Shown here: piece by piece, positions 16,944-24,664 of the stretch
How the letters are laid out: the number at the start of each line of letters is the position of its first letter
Position numbering within the stretch: position 1 is the first letter of the stretch
Assembly (NCBI RefSeq): GCF_019192735.1
Contig: NZ_JAHTKP010000034.1
Location: 17,486 to 81,485, forward strand
DNA from: Kitasatospora aureofaciens
Lineage (GTDB): Bacteria; Actinomycetota; Actinomycetes; Streptomycetales; Streptomycetaceae
DNA length: 64,000 nucleotides
Reading direction: 5' to 3'
Notes under the pieces: generated by a model
Databases searched by the model: none
What the model was told of the DNA's origin: nothing
The model's input: only the letters and a program-made list of their open reading frames with translations
Made by a program: the position numbers and the translations under genes

Positions 16944-18095
16944 TCACACCTGCTGCGAGTAGGTGCGGCCCTTCCAGGCGGCCCCTCGGCCGCGCCAGTG
17001 CTGCACCGCCGAGTCCACCGTCATCAGCAGGTACATCGCCGCCGTGAACGGCAGCAGCAGCACCGCCGGAGCGGGCTGCCCGTAGTACCGCACCATCGGC
17101 AGGTACGTCCCCGCCATCAGCGTCCAGGCCGCCCCGCCCACCGCCACCACCGTCGGCGCCCCCGCCGCCAGCCCGGCCACCGTTGCCGCCGGCGGCACCA
17201 GGTACACCAGCGTCAGCCCGAGCACCGTCCCGAGCAGCAGCAGCGGCGAATGCCGCAACTGCGCGTATGCGCTGCGCGACACCATCCGCCACAGCTGCTC
17301 CAGCCGCGGATACGGGCGGACGCTGTCCACCTCCCCGGCCAGGCCCAGCCACGTCCGCCCGCCCGACGCCTTCACCGCCCGGGCCAGCGACACGTCGTCG
17401 ATCACCGCACCCCGGATCGCGGCCACCCCGCCCGCCCGCTCCAGCGCCTCCCGCCGCACCAGCGAACAGCCGCCCGCCGCGGCCGCCGTCCGGCCGCCCG
17501 GGCGGTTGCTCCAACGGAACGGGTACAGCTGCGCGAAGAAGTAGACGAACGCCGGCACGATCAGCCGCTCCCAGCCGGTCTCCACCCGCAGCCGGGCCAT
17601 CTGCGACACCAGATCCAGCCCGTTGCTCTCCGCCGCCGCCACCAGCTCCGCCAGCGAATCCGGGCCGTGCGCGATGTCCGCGTCCGTCAGCAGCAGGTAC
17701 TCCACGTCCGGACCGGCCAGCTCCACCCCGTGCCGCAGCGCCCACAGCTTGCCCGTCCAGCCCGGCGGCAGCGGGGGAGGCGTCGTGACCGTCAGCTCCA
17801 GCCCGTCCATCGTCCGCAGCTCCGCCGCCAGCGCGCCCGTGCCGTCCGAACTGTGGTCGTCCACCAGGATCACCCGGACCCGCCCCGGATACTTCTGCGC
17901 CAGCAGCGACGGCAGGCTCACCGGCAGCACCGGCGCCTCGTCCCGCGCCGGCACCACGATCGCCGCCTGCGGCCAGCGCACCGGCGGCCGGCGCGGCGGC
18001 AGTCGCACGTCGGTGCGCCAGAACAAGCCGTGGCAACACGCCAGCCAGAGCCAGACCAGCAGGGAGAACGCGGCGATCCACAGCAGGACGGTCAC
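16944..18095 (-). CDS. HpnB-like family 2 glycosyltransferase
   Basis: A 383-residue membrane-attached GT2 enzyme resembling the hopene-associated glycosyltransferase HpnB. It has one N-terminal membrane helix, then the GT-A domain: AAIVVPARDEAPVLP, VILVDDHSSDGT, LLLTDADIAHGP (DxD-like metal site) and VIDDVSLARAVKASGG. Three hydrophobic segments fill the C-terminal third. In hopanoid producers such proteins are linked to hopanoid modification, but no hopanoid genes (shc, hpnC-H) adjoin it here. It is divergent from the racemase-family gene at 18153. Confidence 0.85.
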   Translation of the reverse strand: MTVLLWIAAFSLLVWLWLACCHGLFWRTDVRLPPRRPPVRWPQAAIVVPARDEAPVLPVSLPSLLAQKYPGRVRVILVDDHSSDGTGALAAELRTMDGLELTVTTPPPLPPGWTGKLWALRHGVELAGPDVEYLLLTDADIAHGPDSLAELVAAAESNGLDLVSQMARLRVETGWERLIVPAFVYFFAQLYPFRWSNRPGGRTAAAAGGCSLVRREALERAGGVAAIRGAVIDDVSLARAVKASGGRTWLGLAGEVDSVRPYPRLEQLWRMVSRSAYAQLRHSPLLLLGTVLGLTLVYLVPPAATVAGLAAGAPTVVAVGGAAWTLMAGTYLPMVRYYGQPAPAVLLLPFTAAMYLLMTVDSAVQHWRGRGAAWKGRTYSQQV

Positions 18096-18152
18096 CTCGG
18101 CAGTCTGCCGCAGAACCGGCCCGGACGGGCGGATCGACTAAAGTCTTGCCCC

Positions 18153-18923
18153 GTGAAGATCGCACTGATGGACTCCGGAATCGGCCTGCTGGCCGCCGCC
18201 GCCGCGCTTCGGAAGCTGCGCCCGGACGTCGACCTGGTGCTCTCCTCCAACCCCGCCTCCATGCCGTGGGGGCCGCACACCCCCGAAGAGGTCACCGAGC
18301 TCGCCCTCGGCTGCGCCCGGGCCGCCGCCGCCCTCGAACCCGACGCGCTCGTGATCGCCTGCAACACGGCCTCCGTCCACGCGCTCGCCACCCTCCGGGC
18401 CGAACTCGAACCCGCGCTGCCCGTCATCGGCACCGTCCCGGCGATCAAGCCCGCCGCGGCCCTCGGCGGCCCGGTCGCCATCTGGGCGACCCCTGCCACC
18501 ACGGGCAGCGCGTACCAGCGCGGCCTGATCCGCGACTTCGGCGGCACGGCGGACGTCACCGAGGTGGCCTGCCCCGGCCTGGCGGACGCGATCGAGCACG
18601 GCGACGACGACGCCATCACCGCGGCCATCGCGAACGCCGCCACCCGAACGCCCGCCGGCACGTCCGCGGTCGTCCTCGGCTGCACCCACTACGAACTCGT
18701 GGCGGACCGCATCCGAGCCGCCGTCGCCGCCACCGCGACCCCGGACCTCACCCTCCACGGCTCCGCCGACGCCGTCGCCGCCCAGGCCCTCCGCCGCATC
18801 GCCGACCACACCCCCACCGGCACCGCCACCACCACCGTCCTCCACGCCGGCACCCCAGCGACCCTCCCGCCGGCCGCCACGTACTACCCCGAGTCGCAGT
18901 TCCTCCTGGCTCCCACCCCCTGA
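18153..18923 (+). CDS. Aspartate/glutamate racemase family protein
   Basis: A 256-residue protein of the cofactor-independent Asp/Glu racemase superfamily. The two catalytic cysteines of MurI-type enzymes appear in VIACNTASVHAL and VVLGCTHYELV, and the N-terminus MDSGIGLLAAAAALRKLRP matches the substrate loop. Interconversion of L- and D-glutamate for peptidoglycan is possible, but sequence alone does not separate this from other racemases of the family, and streptomycetes usually have a separate murI. Start is GTG 18153; a TAAAGT box eight bases upstream suggests a leaderless transcript. Confidence 0.85.
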   Translation: MKIALMDSGIGLLAAAAALRKLRPDVDLVLSSNPASMPWGPHTPEEVTELALGCARAAAALEPDALVIACNTASVHALATLRAELEPALPVIGTVPAIKPAAALGGPVAIWATPATTGSAYQRGLIRDFGGTADVTEVACPGLADAIEHGDDDAITAAIANAATRTPAGTSAVVLGCTHYELVADRIRAAVAATATPDLTLHGSADAVAAQALRRIADHTPTGTATTTVLHAGTPATLPPAATYYPESQFLLAPTP

Positions 18924-18975
18924 TCGCTCGCACCAGAAGTCGGCAGGGCCGACTTCCTGCGCGTGGGGTGGGTTT

Positions 18976-20031
18976 TCAGGCCACTGGTTGGCGGCGCCAG
19001 CGGCGGTAGGCGGGTTCGAGGCCGGAGAGGATGGTGTCGAAGCGGCGGGTGCTGGTGGTGGAGTCGACCTGGAGGCGGCTGATCTGGAGGGGATGGGAGG
19101 GGAGGCGGGGGCCGAGGCGGTGGTCGGAGAGGAAGCCGAGGCGGTAGCCGAGCTCCTGCAGGACGGCCTCGGCGCGCGGGTCGTGGCCGCCGTCGGGGTA
19201 GGCGAAGGCGATGGGGGGTTCGCCGAGCCACTGGGTGAGGGCGTCGTGGGCGCCGGTGATCTCGGCGCGGACGGTGTCGTCGTCGCAGCGGCCCAGGCAG
19301 GGGTGCCCCTGGGTGTGGTTGCCGATGGCGACGCCGCCGTCGCGCAGGGCGCGGAGGTCGGCGGGGGTGAGCTGTTCCTGTGCGGGTGGCCGGCGGCCGG
19401 CGCTGACCCGGAGTTCGTGCAGGCTGCGCCGGCGGTCCGGGTCGGGCATGGCCTTGAGCCGGGGGAGCAGCTGGGAGGGGTGTCCGCAGTCGAGGGAGCG
19501 GGCGCGTCCGCCGTGTCGGGCGAGGAAGTCGGCCTCGTGCCACCAGAACGGCCGCTCGGTGCCGATGAGCTCGGAGATGACGAAGGCGGCGGCCGGGATG
19601 CCGCGGGCGTTGAGGGCGGGCAGGGCGTGGGTGAGCACGCTGCGGTCGGCGTCGTCGAAGGTGACGAGCACGCTGCGGGCGGGCAGCGGCCGCCGCTCGG
19701 TGACGGCCTGGAGGACGGCGGCGAGCGAGACGGGGGTGGCGAGTCTTCGGAGCCGGTCGAGCTGGGCGCCGAAGGAGCTCGGGTCGGTGACGCCGTGGTA
19801 CGCGAGGACGGCGAGCCGCTGGGCGGCGCGGGCCCGGAACACGGGCTGGACGGGGGCGAACCGCAGCCAGTCGACCCGCGCGTCCGGGCGATGGGCGTCG
19901 GCGGGCGCGCCGTGCCAGCCGCCGCCGTGCGGTTCGGCCGGACGGCCGACGACCGGCGACAGCGTGCGCACGCGCGCGACGGGTCGGGCGTGGACGGCGG
20001 TGATCGCCGTGGTGGACTGGGACTGCGGCAC
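18976..20031 (-). CDS. Polysaccharide deacetylase family protein (NodB fold)
   Basis: A 351-residue carbohydrate esterase 4-type protein. VLAYHGVTDP (start of the fold), SVLVTFDDADRSVLTHALPA with the metal-binding D-D pair, and VAIGNHTQGHPCLGR with the H-x3-H ligands are all present. Such enzymes remove N- or O-acetyl groups from polysaccharides; the substrate here is unknown. GTG 20031 follows GAGGGGGAA by a good distance. An arginine-rich, disordered-looking region of about 60 residues precedes the domain, with no clear signal peptide. It converges with the racemase gene and lies near a sugar transferase gene at 20877. Confidence 0.85.
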   Translation of the reverse strand: MPQSQSTTAITAVHARPVARVRTLSPVVGRPAEPHGGGWHGAPADAHRPDARVDWLRFAPVQPVFRARAAQRLAVLAYHGVTDPSSFGAQLDRLRRLATPVSLAAVLQAVTERRPLPARSVLVTFDDADRSVLTHALPALNARGIPAAAFVISELIGTERPFWWHEADFLARHGGRARSLDCGHPSQLLPRLKAMPDPDRRRSLHELRVSAGRRPPAQEQLTPADLRALRDGGVAIGNHTQGHPCLGRCDDDTVRAEITGAHDALTQWLGEPPIAFAYPDGGHDPRAEAVLQELGYRLGFLSDHRLGPRLPSHPLQISRLQVDSTTSTRRFDTILSGLEPAYRRWRRQPVA

Positions 20032-20360
20032 GGTTCCCCCTCGGTCGCCGAGCGGCGTGGCGGTACCGCCGGAGGACGGAGCCCGGCCTCCGACTCCAGG
20101 GGGCAGCGGCTCCGCCCCCTGGTGTATTCCGGTCCGCGACGGGGGGACGAACACCCGCGTCGAGGACGGCTCCTGGATCGCTCAATGTAGTGGAGACCGG
20201 TACGCCGCGTAGATGGTTGTACCGGGGGGCCGAGGATTTTTCGTGGACTGAATGTGCGCCGAATTTCACGTCGACTGGCAGTTGTACAGGTGGCGCAGGA
20301 TGCCGAGGGGTTCACTCCCTGCGGGCTGCCTCCGGCGCCCGCCCGGGGTACCTTGGGCTC
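20032..20360. other. Promoter region between deacetylase and small membrane protein genes
   Basis: The 329 bases contain, in the deacetylase leader, a hairpin of CCAGGGGGC (20096-20104) with its complement at 20114-20122. Right of this is an AT-richer stretch (20185-20290), and at 20349-20354 a TACCTT box six bases before the next ATG. No gene is recognised. Confidence 0.55.
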
Positions 20361-20633
20361 ATGGCAGATGCGGACCGTGATCCCTTCCACCTGCACGGCG
20401 CGACCCGGATGGCCCGCGCCTGGAGCGGCGGTGCCCTGGTCACCCACCAGATTCCGCTGGCGGTGGTGGGCTTGGCCTGCCTGGCGCTGGGGATCGTCGT
20501 CGCGGTGATCGTTCCGGACAGTGACGGACCGGCCTGGGCGATGGCGGTGGCCGGCTGCCTGGCGGCCGGCGTCCTGCTGCTCGGCCGGATCGTCTTCGCG
20601 CTGCTGCGGTACCGCCGCCGCGCCGCGCTCTGA
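20361..20633 (+). CDS. Small two-helix membrane protein
   Basis: A 90-residue protein with two hydrophobic segments (about residues 27-48 and 57-77), a short acidic N-terminus (MADADRDPFHLHG) and a basic C-terminus (RYRRRAAL). No family recognised. ATG 20361 lies six bases after a TACCTT box, so the mRNA may be leaderless; the frame is open further upstream but without a start signal. It sits alone between promoter-rich gaps. Confidence 0.65.
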   Translation: MADADRDPFHLHGATRMARAWSGGALVTHQIPLAVVGLACLALGIVVAVIVPDSDGPAWAMAVAGCLAAGVLLLGRIVFALLRYRRRAAL

Positions 20634-20876
20634 AAGCTGCGCTCCGAAACCTGTTTGACAAGAACGCGGCAACTCGCGGGGCAAGAACTCGCAGGCACGT
20701 CCACGGCTGGAATTCGGCTGCTCCGGTAATCCCTTCCCCACTTCTTTCACCATTCCCGGGCGGCGCCTTCATGCCTCCCCATACTGTGAATGCGTTCTCG
20801 GGGAGGGGAAGCGATGCGCGGCAGCGCCGGGGCGGTGGGCGGACATGTCTGAACCCGTCAGACGGGTGCCCGGGTC

Positions 20877-21413
20877 ATGAGGCGCGGCGTGGACCTCGCG
20901 GTCGCGGCCCTGGCGGGGATCGTCGCGGTGCCGCTGGCGTTGGCGATCGCCGTGCTGCTCCGCTGGACGGCGGACGGACCGGTGCTCCTGCGCCAGACCA
21001 GGACCGGCCGGCACGGCCGGGAGTTCCAGATCCTGCGCTTCCGCACCCGGCGGGACGGCCGCCTCGGGGTGCTGCTGCGCCGCACCGGCCTGGACGAGCT
21101 GCCGCGGCTGTGGAACGTCGCCCGCGGCGAGATGGGGGTGATCGGGCCCCGGCCGGCCCGTCCGGATCAGGTGATCCGCTACCCCCGCCGCGAGCAGGAC
21201 CGACTGGCCGTCCGCCCGGGCCTCACCGGCTGGGCCCAGCTCCAGGCCCGTCGGCCGCGCACCCGGCTGAGCCGGCCGGAGTGGGCCGAGCTCGATCTCT
21301 GGTACGTCGAGCACCGCTCGTTCGGGCTCGACCTGCGGATCCTCGGACTGACCGTCAAGGCGCTGCTGCGCCCCGGCGAAGGCTCCGCACGGCCCGCCCT
21401 TCCGCCTCGCTAG
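20877..21413 (+). CDS. Sugar transferase (PglC/WcaJ C-terminal type), shortened
   Basis: A 178-residue phosphoglycosyl transferase-like protein. It has one N-terminal membrane segment (about 6-28), then GPVLLRQTRTGRHGREFQILRFRT, LLRRTGLDELPRLWNVARGEM and VIGPRPARPDQ, and RPGLTGWAQLQARR, all in family order. Such enzymes move a sugar phosphate to undecaprenyl phosphate to start polysaccharide or glycan assembly. Compared with typical members, the loop between FRT and LRRTGLDELP is only about 10 residues rather than roughly 30. ATG 20877 has no clear ribosome-binding site. Its stop overlaps the -10-like box of the next gene. Confidence 0.82.
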   Translation: MRRGVDLAVAALAGIVAVPLALAIAVLLRWTADGPVLLRQTRTGRHGREFQILRFRTRRDGRLGVLLRRTGLDELPRLWNVARGEMGVIGPRPARPDQVIRYPRREQDRLAVRPGLTGWAQLQARRPRTRLSRPEWAELDLWYVEHRSFGLDLRILGLTVKALLRPGEGSARPALPPR

Positions 21414-21422
21414 GCTGCGGAC

Positions 21423-21911
21423 ATGGCCATTCCTGAGTTTCTCGCCGACCTCCGTTCCGTGGTGGGCAACCGCCCGCTCTGGCTGAGCGCCGTCGTCGCC
21501 GTCGTGCTGGACGACCGCGACCGGGTGCTGCTCGGCAGGCGTGCCGACGACGGGCGCTGGGCGCCGGTGGGCGGCATCCTCGATCCCGGGGAGCAGCCGG
21601 CCGACGGCGTGGTGCGCGAGTGCCTGGAGGAGACGGGGGTGGTGGCGGTCCCCGAACTGCTCGCCTCGGTCACTGTCTCGCCGCAGGTGACGTACCCGAA
21701 CGGCGACGTGTCGCAGTACCTGGTGCTGACCTTCCGCTGCCGGGCGATCGGCGGCGAGGCGCGCGTGAACGACGACGAGTCGCTGGAGGTCGGCTGGTTC
21801 ACGCTGGACGCGCTGCCGCCGATGATCGAGACCGAGCACGAGCGGCTGCGGCACGCCCTGGAGTGCGAGGGCCCGGCGTTCTACTCCTGGGAGGGCAAGG
21901 AGCGCCCCTGA
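21423..21911 (+). CDS. NUDIX hydrolase
   Basis: A 162-residue NUDIX protein with a canonical box, GGILDPGEQPADGVVREC followed by LEETGV (about residues 49-72), containing the REUXEE metal-binding glutamates. The N-terminus LWLSAVVAVVLDDRDRVLLG is a typical first strand. Substrate, a nucleoside diphosphate linked to some moiety, is unknown. TAGGCT at 21411-21416 is six bases before ATG 21423 and overlaps the stop of the sugar transferase gene, so a leaderless transcript starting at the upstream stop is likely. Confidence 0.88.
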   Translation: MAIPEFLADLRSVVGNRPLWLSAVVAVVLDDRDRVLLGRRADDGRWAPVGGILDPGEQPADGVVRECLEETGVVAVPELLASVTVSPQVTYPNGDVSQYLVLTFRCRAIGGEARVNDDESLEVGWFTLDALPPMIETEHERLRHALECEGPAFYSWEGKERP

Positions 21912-21945
21912 CCCACTGCTTTCGGCCAACCCTCAGGCCTTGCCG

Positions 21946-22485
21946 TCAGCCCTTGTGCTGCCGGTAGGTCTCCTCGGCGGCGTCCAGGACGGCGGCGAGG
22001 TCGCCGCCGGCCGTCGCGGTCGCGACGGCCGCCACGGCGCCCTCGACGAACGGCGCGTTCGCGAAGCGGACCGGGAACGGCAGGCCGTGCTCGTCGGCGT
22101 CGGCGAGCAGGGCGCGGACGGTGGCGACCGCGCTGCCCAGGTCGGCCAGGACGACCACGCCGTGGCCCTGGTCGACCCGCCGGGTGGCGGCGGCGACCAG
22201 GACCGCGCTGATGCCCGGTCCGGTGACCGGGTCGCCCCCGGTGGCGGCGACCGGGGCGGGGGAGTCGGATCCGGTCAGCGCGAGCGCCAGGGCCCGGACG
22301 GCGGTGGCCAGTTCCTGGCTGTGCGAGACGAGGACGATCCCGACCCGGCCGTGCGCGGTCGGCCGGCCCGACGTGGGCCGGGGCAGCGGGGTGCGCGAGG
22401 GCGGGGTGCGGGGCGCCGGAGGGTGGGCCGAGGGGGCGTCGGAGATGGGGATGACGTCTGCGCGGGTGCCGTCCCGGCGGCTCAT
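21946..22485 (-). CDS. dhaM: Dihydroxyacetone kinase phosphotransferase subunit DhaM
   Basis: A 179-residue PTS EIIA-mannose-like protein. GRVGIVLVSHSQELATAVRAL carries the phosphorylated His (H55), and HGVVVLADLGSAVATVRALL and NAPFVEGAVAAVATA complete the fold. DhaM takes phosphate from HPr and passes it to ADP bound on DhaL, which phosphorylates dihydroxyacetone held by DhaK. A 45-residue Pro/Thr-rich extension precedes the domain. ATG 22485 is preceded by GGGAG. Unusually, dhaK and dhaL are not adjacent, nor anywhere in the window. The HPr/EI domains found in some DhaM proteins are absent. Confidence 0.85.
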   Translation of the reverse strand: MSRRDGTRADVIPISDAPSAHPPAPRTPPSRTPLPRPTSGRPTAHGRVGIVLVSHSQELATAVRALALALTGSDSPAPVAATGGDPVTGPGISAVLVAAATRRVDQGHGVVVLADLGSAVATVRALLADADEHGLPFPVRFANAPFVEGAVAAVATATAGGDLAAVLDAAEETYRQHKG

Positions 22486-22736
22486 CGGCTGCTCCCTGCG
22501 GGCGGTTGGTCGGGGGCCCGTGCGTCGGGGACCCTCCGGGGCGGTCTGGGCCCACCTGGCGCGGGTGGGGTGTTCCACACTCTGGCAGCTGCCTGCAGCC
22601 CCCGCCGGGCGGGACACGCTCGACCGTTCCTCCGGCGGCGTCCGGCCGCGTCCGGGGGAGTCCTCCTCAACCCGCTGACCGGGGCGGGCGGGTGTGGCTA
22701 GGCTGGCCGGGAATGACGTCGGGAGGAGACCGAACA

Positions 22737-23015
22737 GTGGCAGCGAACAGCGGGACTGACGTGGAGACGGCCGGTCGGGAGGTGGCCGGTCCGGGGCCGG
22801 AGTTGGCGCCGAACGGGAAGCCGAAGGTGGACTTCACCGGAGCGACGTGGCTGTGCAGCAGCCAGGGCGTCGGGGACGTCCAGATCGCGTTCGTCGACGG
22901 GTACATCGGGATGCGGGACGGCCGCCAGGAGGCCGGGCCGGTGCTGGTCTTCACGCCGGCCGAGTGGCGGGCCTTCGTGCTCGGTGCCCGGGACGGCGAG
23001 TTCGACCTCACCTGA
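22737..23015 (+). CDS. DUF397 domain-containing protein
   Basis: A 92-residue protein with the DUF397 core: FTGATWLCSS, then VQIAFVDGYIGMRDGR, then LVFTPAEWRAFVLGARDGEFD. In actinomycetes such small proteins usually accompany XRE-type regulators and antagonise or tune them; no such regulator is adjacent, so this is an orphan. GTG 22737 has GGGAGGAG eight bases before it. An in-frame ATG at 22713 lies eight bases after a TAGGCT box and would be a leaderless alternative. A strong hairpin follows the gene. Confidence 0.82.
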   Translation: MAANSGTDVETAGREVAGPGPELAPNGKPKVDFTGATWLCSSQGVGDVQIAFVDGYIGMRDGRQEAGPVLVFTPAEWRAFVLGARDGEFDLT

Positions 23016-23071
23016 CCCCGGTGGGGCCCCGGTAGGACGCGGGAAAGACCCGTCAGGACTGCGGGAGAGCC

Positions 23072-23105
23072 GTGGGGCGGGCCTCGGACATGAGGCTCGC
23101 CCCAC
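23072..23105 (+). terminator. Terminator hairpin downstream of DUF397 gene
   Basis: GTGGGGCGGGCCTC pairs with GAGGCTCGCCCCAC (one G-T pair) around a six-base loop, 57 bases after the DUF397 stop. No T-tract. Confidence 0.7.
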
Positions 23106-23798
23106 CGGTGTTCCGCAGCCGTTTCCGCAGCTGTTCGAGGGTGATTTCGGCCTCGAACAGCACAACTGATGATCTATTGATCGTGCCTCGTCAGAATTTC
23201 TGTTGACTGTTAGACAAACGCAGCTCAGAGTATGAGCACAGGCAGACGCCGTGCCCACCGCCCCCACGCGGCCAGACACGGCGCCTGCTGTGCGGCCCGG
23301 CAGTGCTGCCAGGCCATCCTCCCAGGAATCCCCTGCGCACCGGGGTGCGTCGGCCGGTCCCGGCCCACGAGGGGCCGGCAGTCGCCGGGAGGCTGGCGCC
23401 GGGACCGAGAGCGACTCGGACACGGCACCGTTTGCTCGGGACCCGCACGCCCCCACGCGGCGGCGTCCCGAGCAGATCCACGGGAGCGACGGGCCGGGGC
23501 CCCGCGGATCTGGCTCTTGTGGTGCATGGAACTGTTGGCTTGTGTGCTGTGCTGTGTGCGACGACGAAGCTGGGTGCTCGGCAGTTCGGCACGACAAGTG
23601 CACAGTGAGGGATACGCGTGTAGGGCCGCGTTGCGACGTGCCGTCCCCCCGGAGGGTGAAACCCAGAACGGCTGTCGTGCAGAACCGAACGTAGCCCGGA
23701 CGGTTGCTCAGAGTCAACATTGGTCTCTGAGCGTGGATCTCCCGCCGGTGCCCCACCCACCCCGCGAGCGCGGTGTGCTGGGCACGTACGATGTTCCC
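23106..23798. other. Unexplained ~690-bp region before a conserved hypothetical gene
   Basis: The first third is AT-rich for this genome, including CTGTTGACTGTTAGAC around 23199 with a TTGACT -35-like box. The rest has open frames on both strands, but they are rich in Cys, Trp and Arg, have poor third-position GC and lack family resemblance. A perfect hairpin GCTCAGAG/CTCTGAGC lies at 23706-23732, and TACGAT at 23787-23792 is six bases from the next ATG. It may hold a degenerate gene, a long leader or an RNA; I cannot decide from sequence. Confidence 0.5.
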
Positions 23799-24293
23799 AT
23801 GTCTTTTCTCCGCCGTCGCTCCGGACAGCCCGCCGGCCCGGACTTCGACGTGCTCGCGATGGACCCGGGCGACTGGCCCGGCGACTTCGGTGCGGCCATG
23901 ATGACCGGCCCGGACGGCTCCTGCCAGGGGATTTTCCTGCGCTACGACCTGTTCGGCGGCAGAGGCCCGGCGATGTTCATCGGCAACCTCCCCGAGGGCT
24001 CGCCCGCCCGGGAGACCGGCGACGAGGTGCCCTTCGAGGTGCGGCAGCTGCTCGCGGCGCTGGAGAACGACGAGCCGGTCGAGTTCGTCTCGGCCGAGGA
24101 TTTCCCGGTGATGCTCGGGGACGACCTGCTGATCGTGAAGAAGGTCAAGGTCAGCGAGGAGCGCGTGTTCTGCGCCCAGTTCGGCCGCAGCGACGGCGTC
24201 CAGGTCACCATCGCGTCCTGGGACCGGCCGATTTCGGACGACTTGTATCAGCTCCTGAAGCCGCTCCCCGCGGACATGTTCCAGCAGGGCTGA
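23799..24293 (+). CDS. Conserved hypothetical protein
   Basis: A 164-residue soluble protein beginning MSFLRRRSGQPAGPDFDVLA. It has no signal peptide or membrane segment and is acidic overall, with blocks MDPGDWPGDFGAAMMTGP and VPFEVRQLLAALENDEPVEF and a C-terminal DLYQLLKPLPADMF. I recognise it only as a protein common in Streptomyces, function unknown. ATG 23799 is six bases after a TACGAT box, suggesting a leaderless mRNA; an upstream in-frame extension exists but has non-coding composition. Confidence 0.75.
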   Translation: MSFLRRRSGQPAGPDFDVLAMDPGDWPGDFGAAMMTGPDGSCQGIFLRYDLFGGRGPAMFIGNLPEGSPARETGDEVPFEVRQLLAALENDEPVEFVSAEDFPVMLGDDLLIVKKVKVSEERVFCAQFGRSDGVQVTIASWDRPISDDLYQLLKPLPADMFQQG

Positions 24294-24382
24294 AAACCGC
24301 CCCGCCGGTAGACCTCCCAGCCGGCTGACCGCACTGCCGTCGAACCGCCCCGCCGGCCGCCGTTCCGCGGACAGGCCACTGC

Positions 24383-24412
24383 TTGACGGGCTCGATCATC
24401 GGTTCGTACAGT
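24383..24412 (+). promoter_or_regulatory. Promoter of sulfur-type leader peptide
   Basis: TTGACG (24383-24388), an 18-base spacer and TACAGT (24407-24412) make a convincing vegetative promoter. Its expected start point falls on or next to the A of ATG 24420, so the leader peptide would be translated from a leaderless transcript. Confidence 0.7.
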
Positions 24413-24419
24413 CGCGACC

Positions 24420-24503
24420 ATGTCGTGCCGTCTCCCGCTGCTGACCCGCCGCAGCTATCTGGACCTGCGGCGCACCGCCAGCGCGGCGTGTCCGGGCCGC
24501 TGA
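24420..24503 (+). CDS. Putative cysteine-containing leader peptide
   Basis: A 27-codon frame from ATG 24420 to TGA 24501-24503. Its product has the core LLTRRSYLDLRRTASAAC, matching the actinobacterial 'putative leader peptide' pattern LTRRxHxDLxRxxSAxC found upstream of sulfur-assimilation and sulfonate-uptake genes. It has Cys at residues 3 and 24. Such peptides are thought to couple ribosome stalling at Cys codons to expression of the downstream gene. The 161 bases to the next start are very GC-rich and could fold, although I did not define a unique attenuator stem. Confidence 0.78.
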   Translation: MSCRLPLLTRRSYLDLRRTASAACPGR

Positions 24504-24664
24504 ACGGCGGCGGGCGCCCGGCCGAGCGGTCGGCGCCGATCCGGGGGCGGACCGTGCACTGAGCCGGGCACCGACCTCCGGGGCCGCCGACCGCCACCGC
24601 GTGCCCGCCCGGCGGGCCGCCCGCAGTTGCCGAGCCCCTGCTGCCGCCCGGAGGCACCCGCACC

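Noticed and set aside
23232..23798. In-frame N-terminal extension of the conserved hypothetical protein
   Set aside because: The extension is Cys/Arg/Trp-rich with poor third-position GC, while the family-like sequence begins at ATG 23799, directly after a -10-like box.
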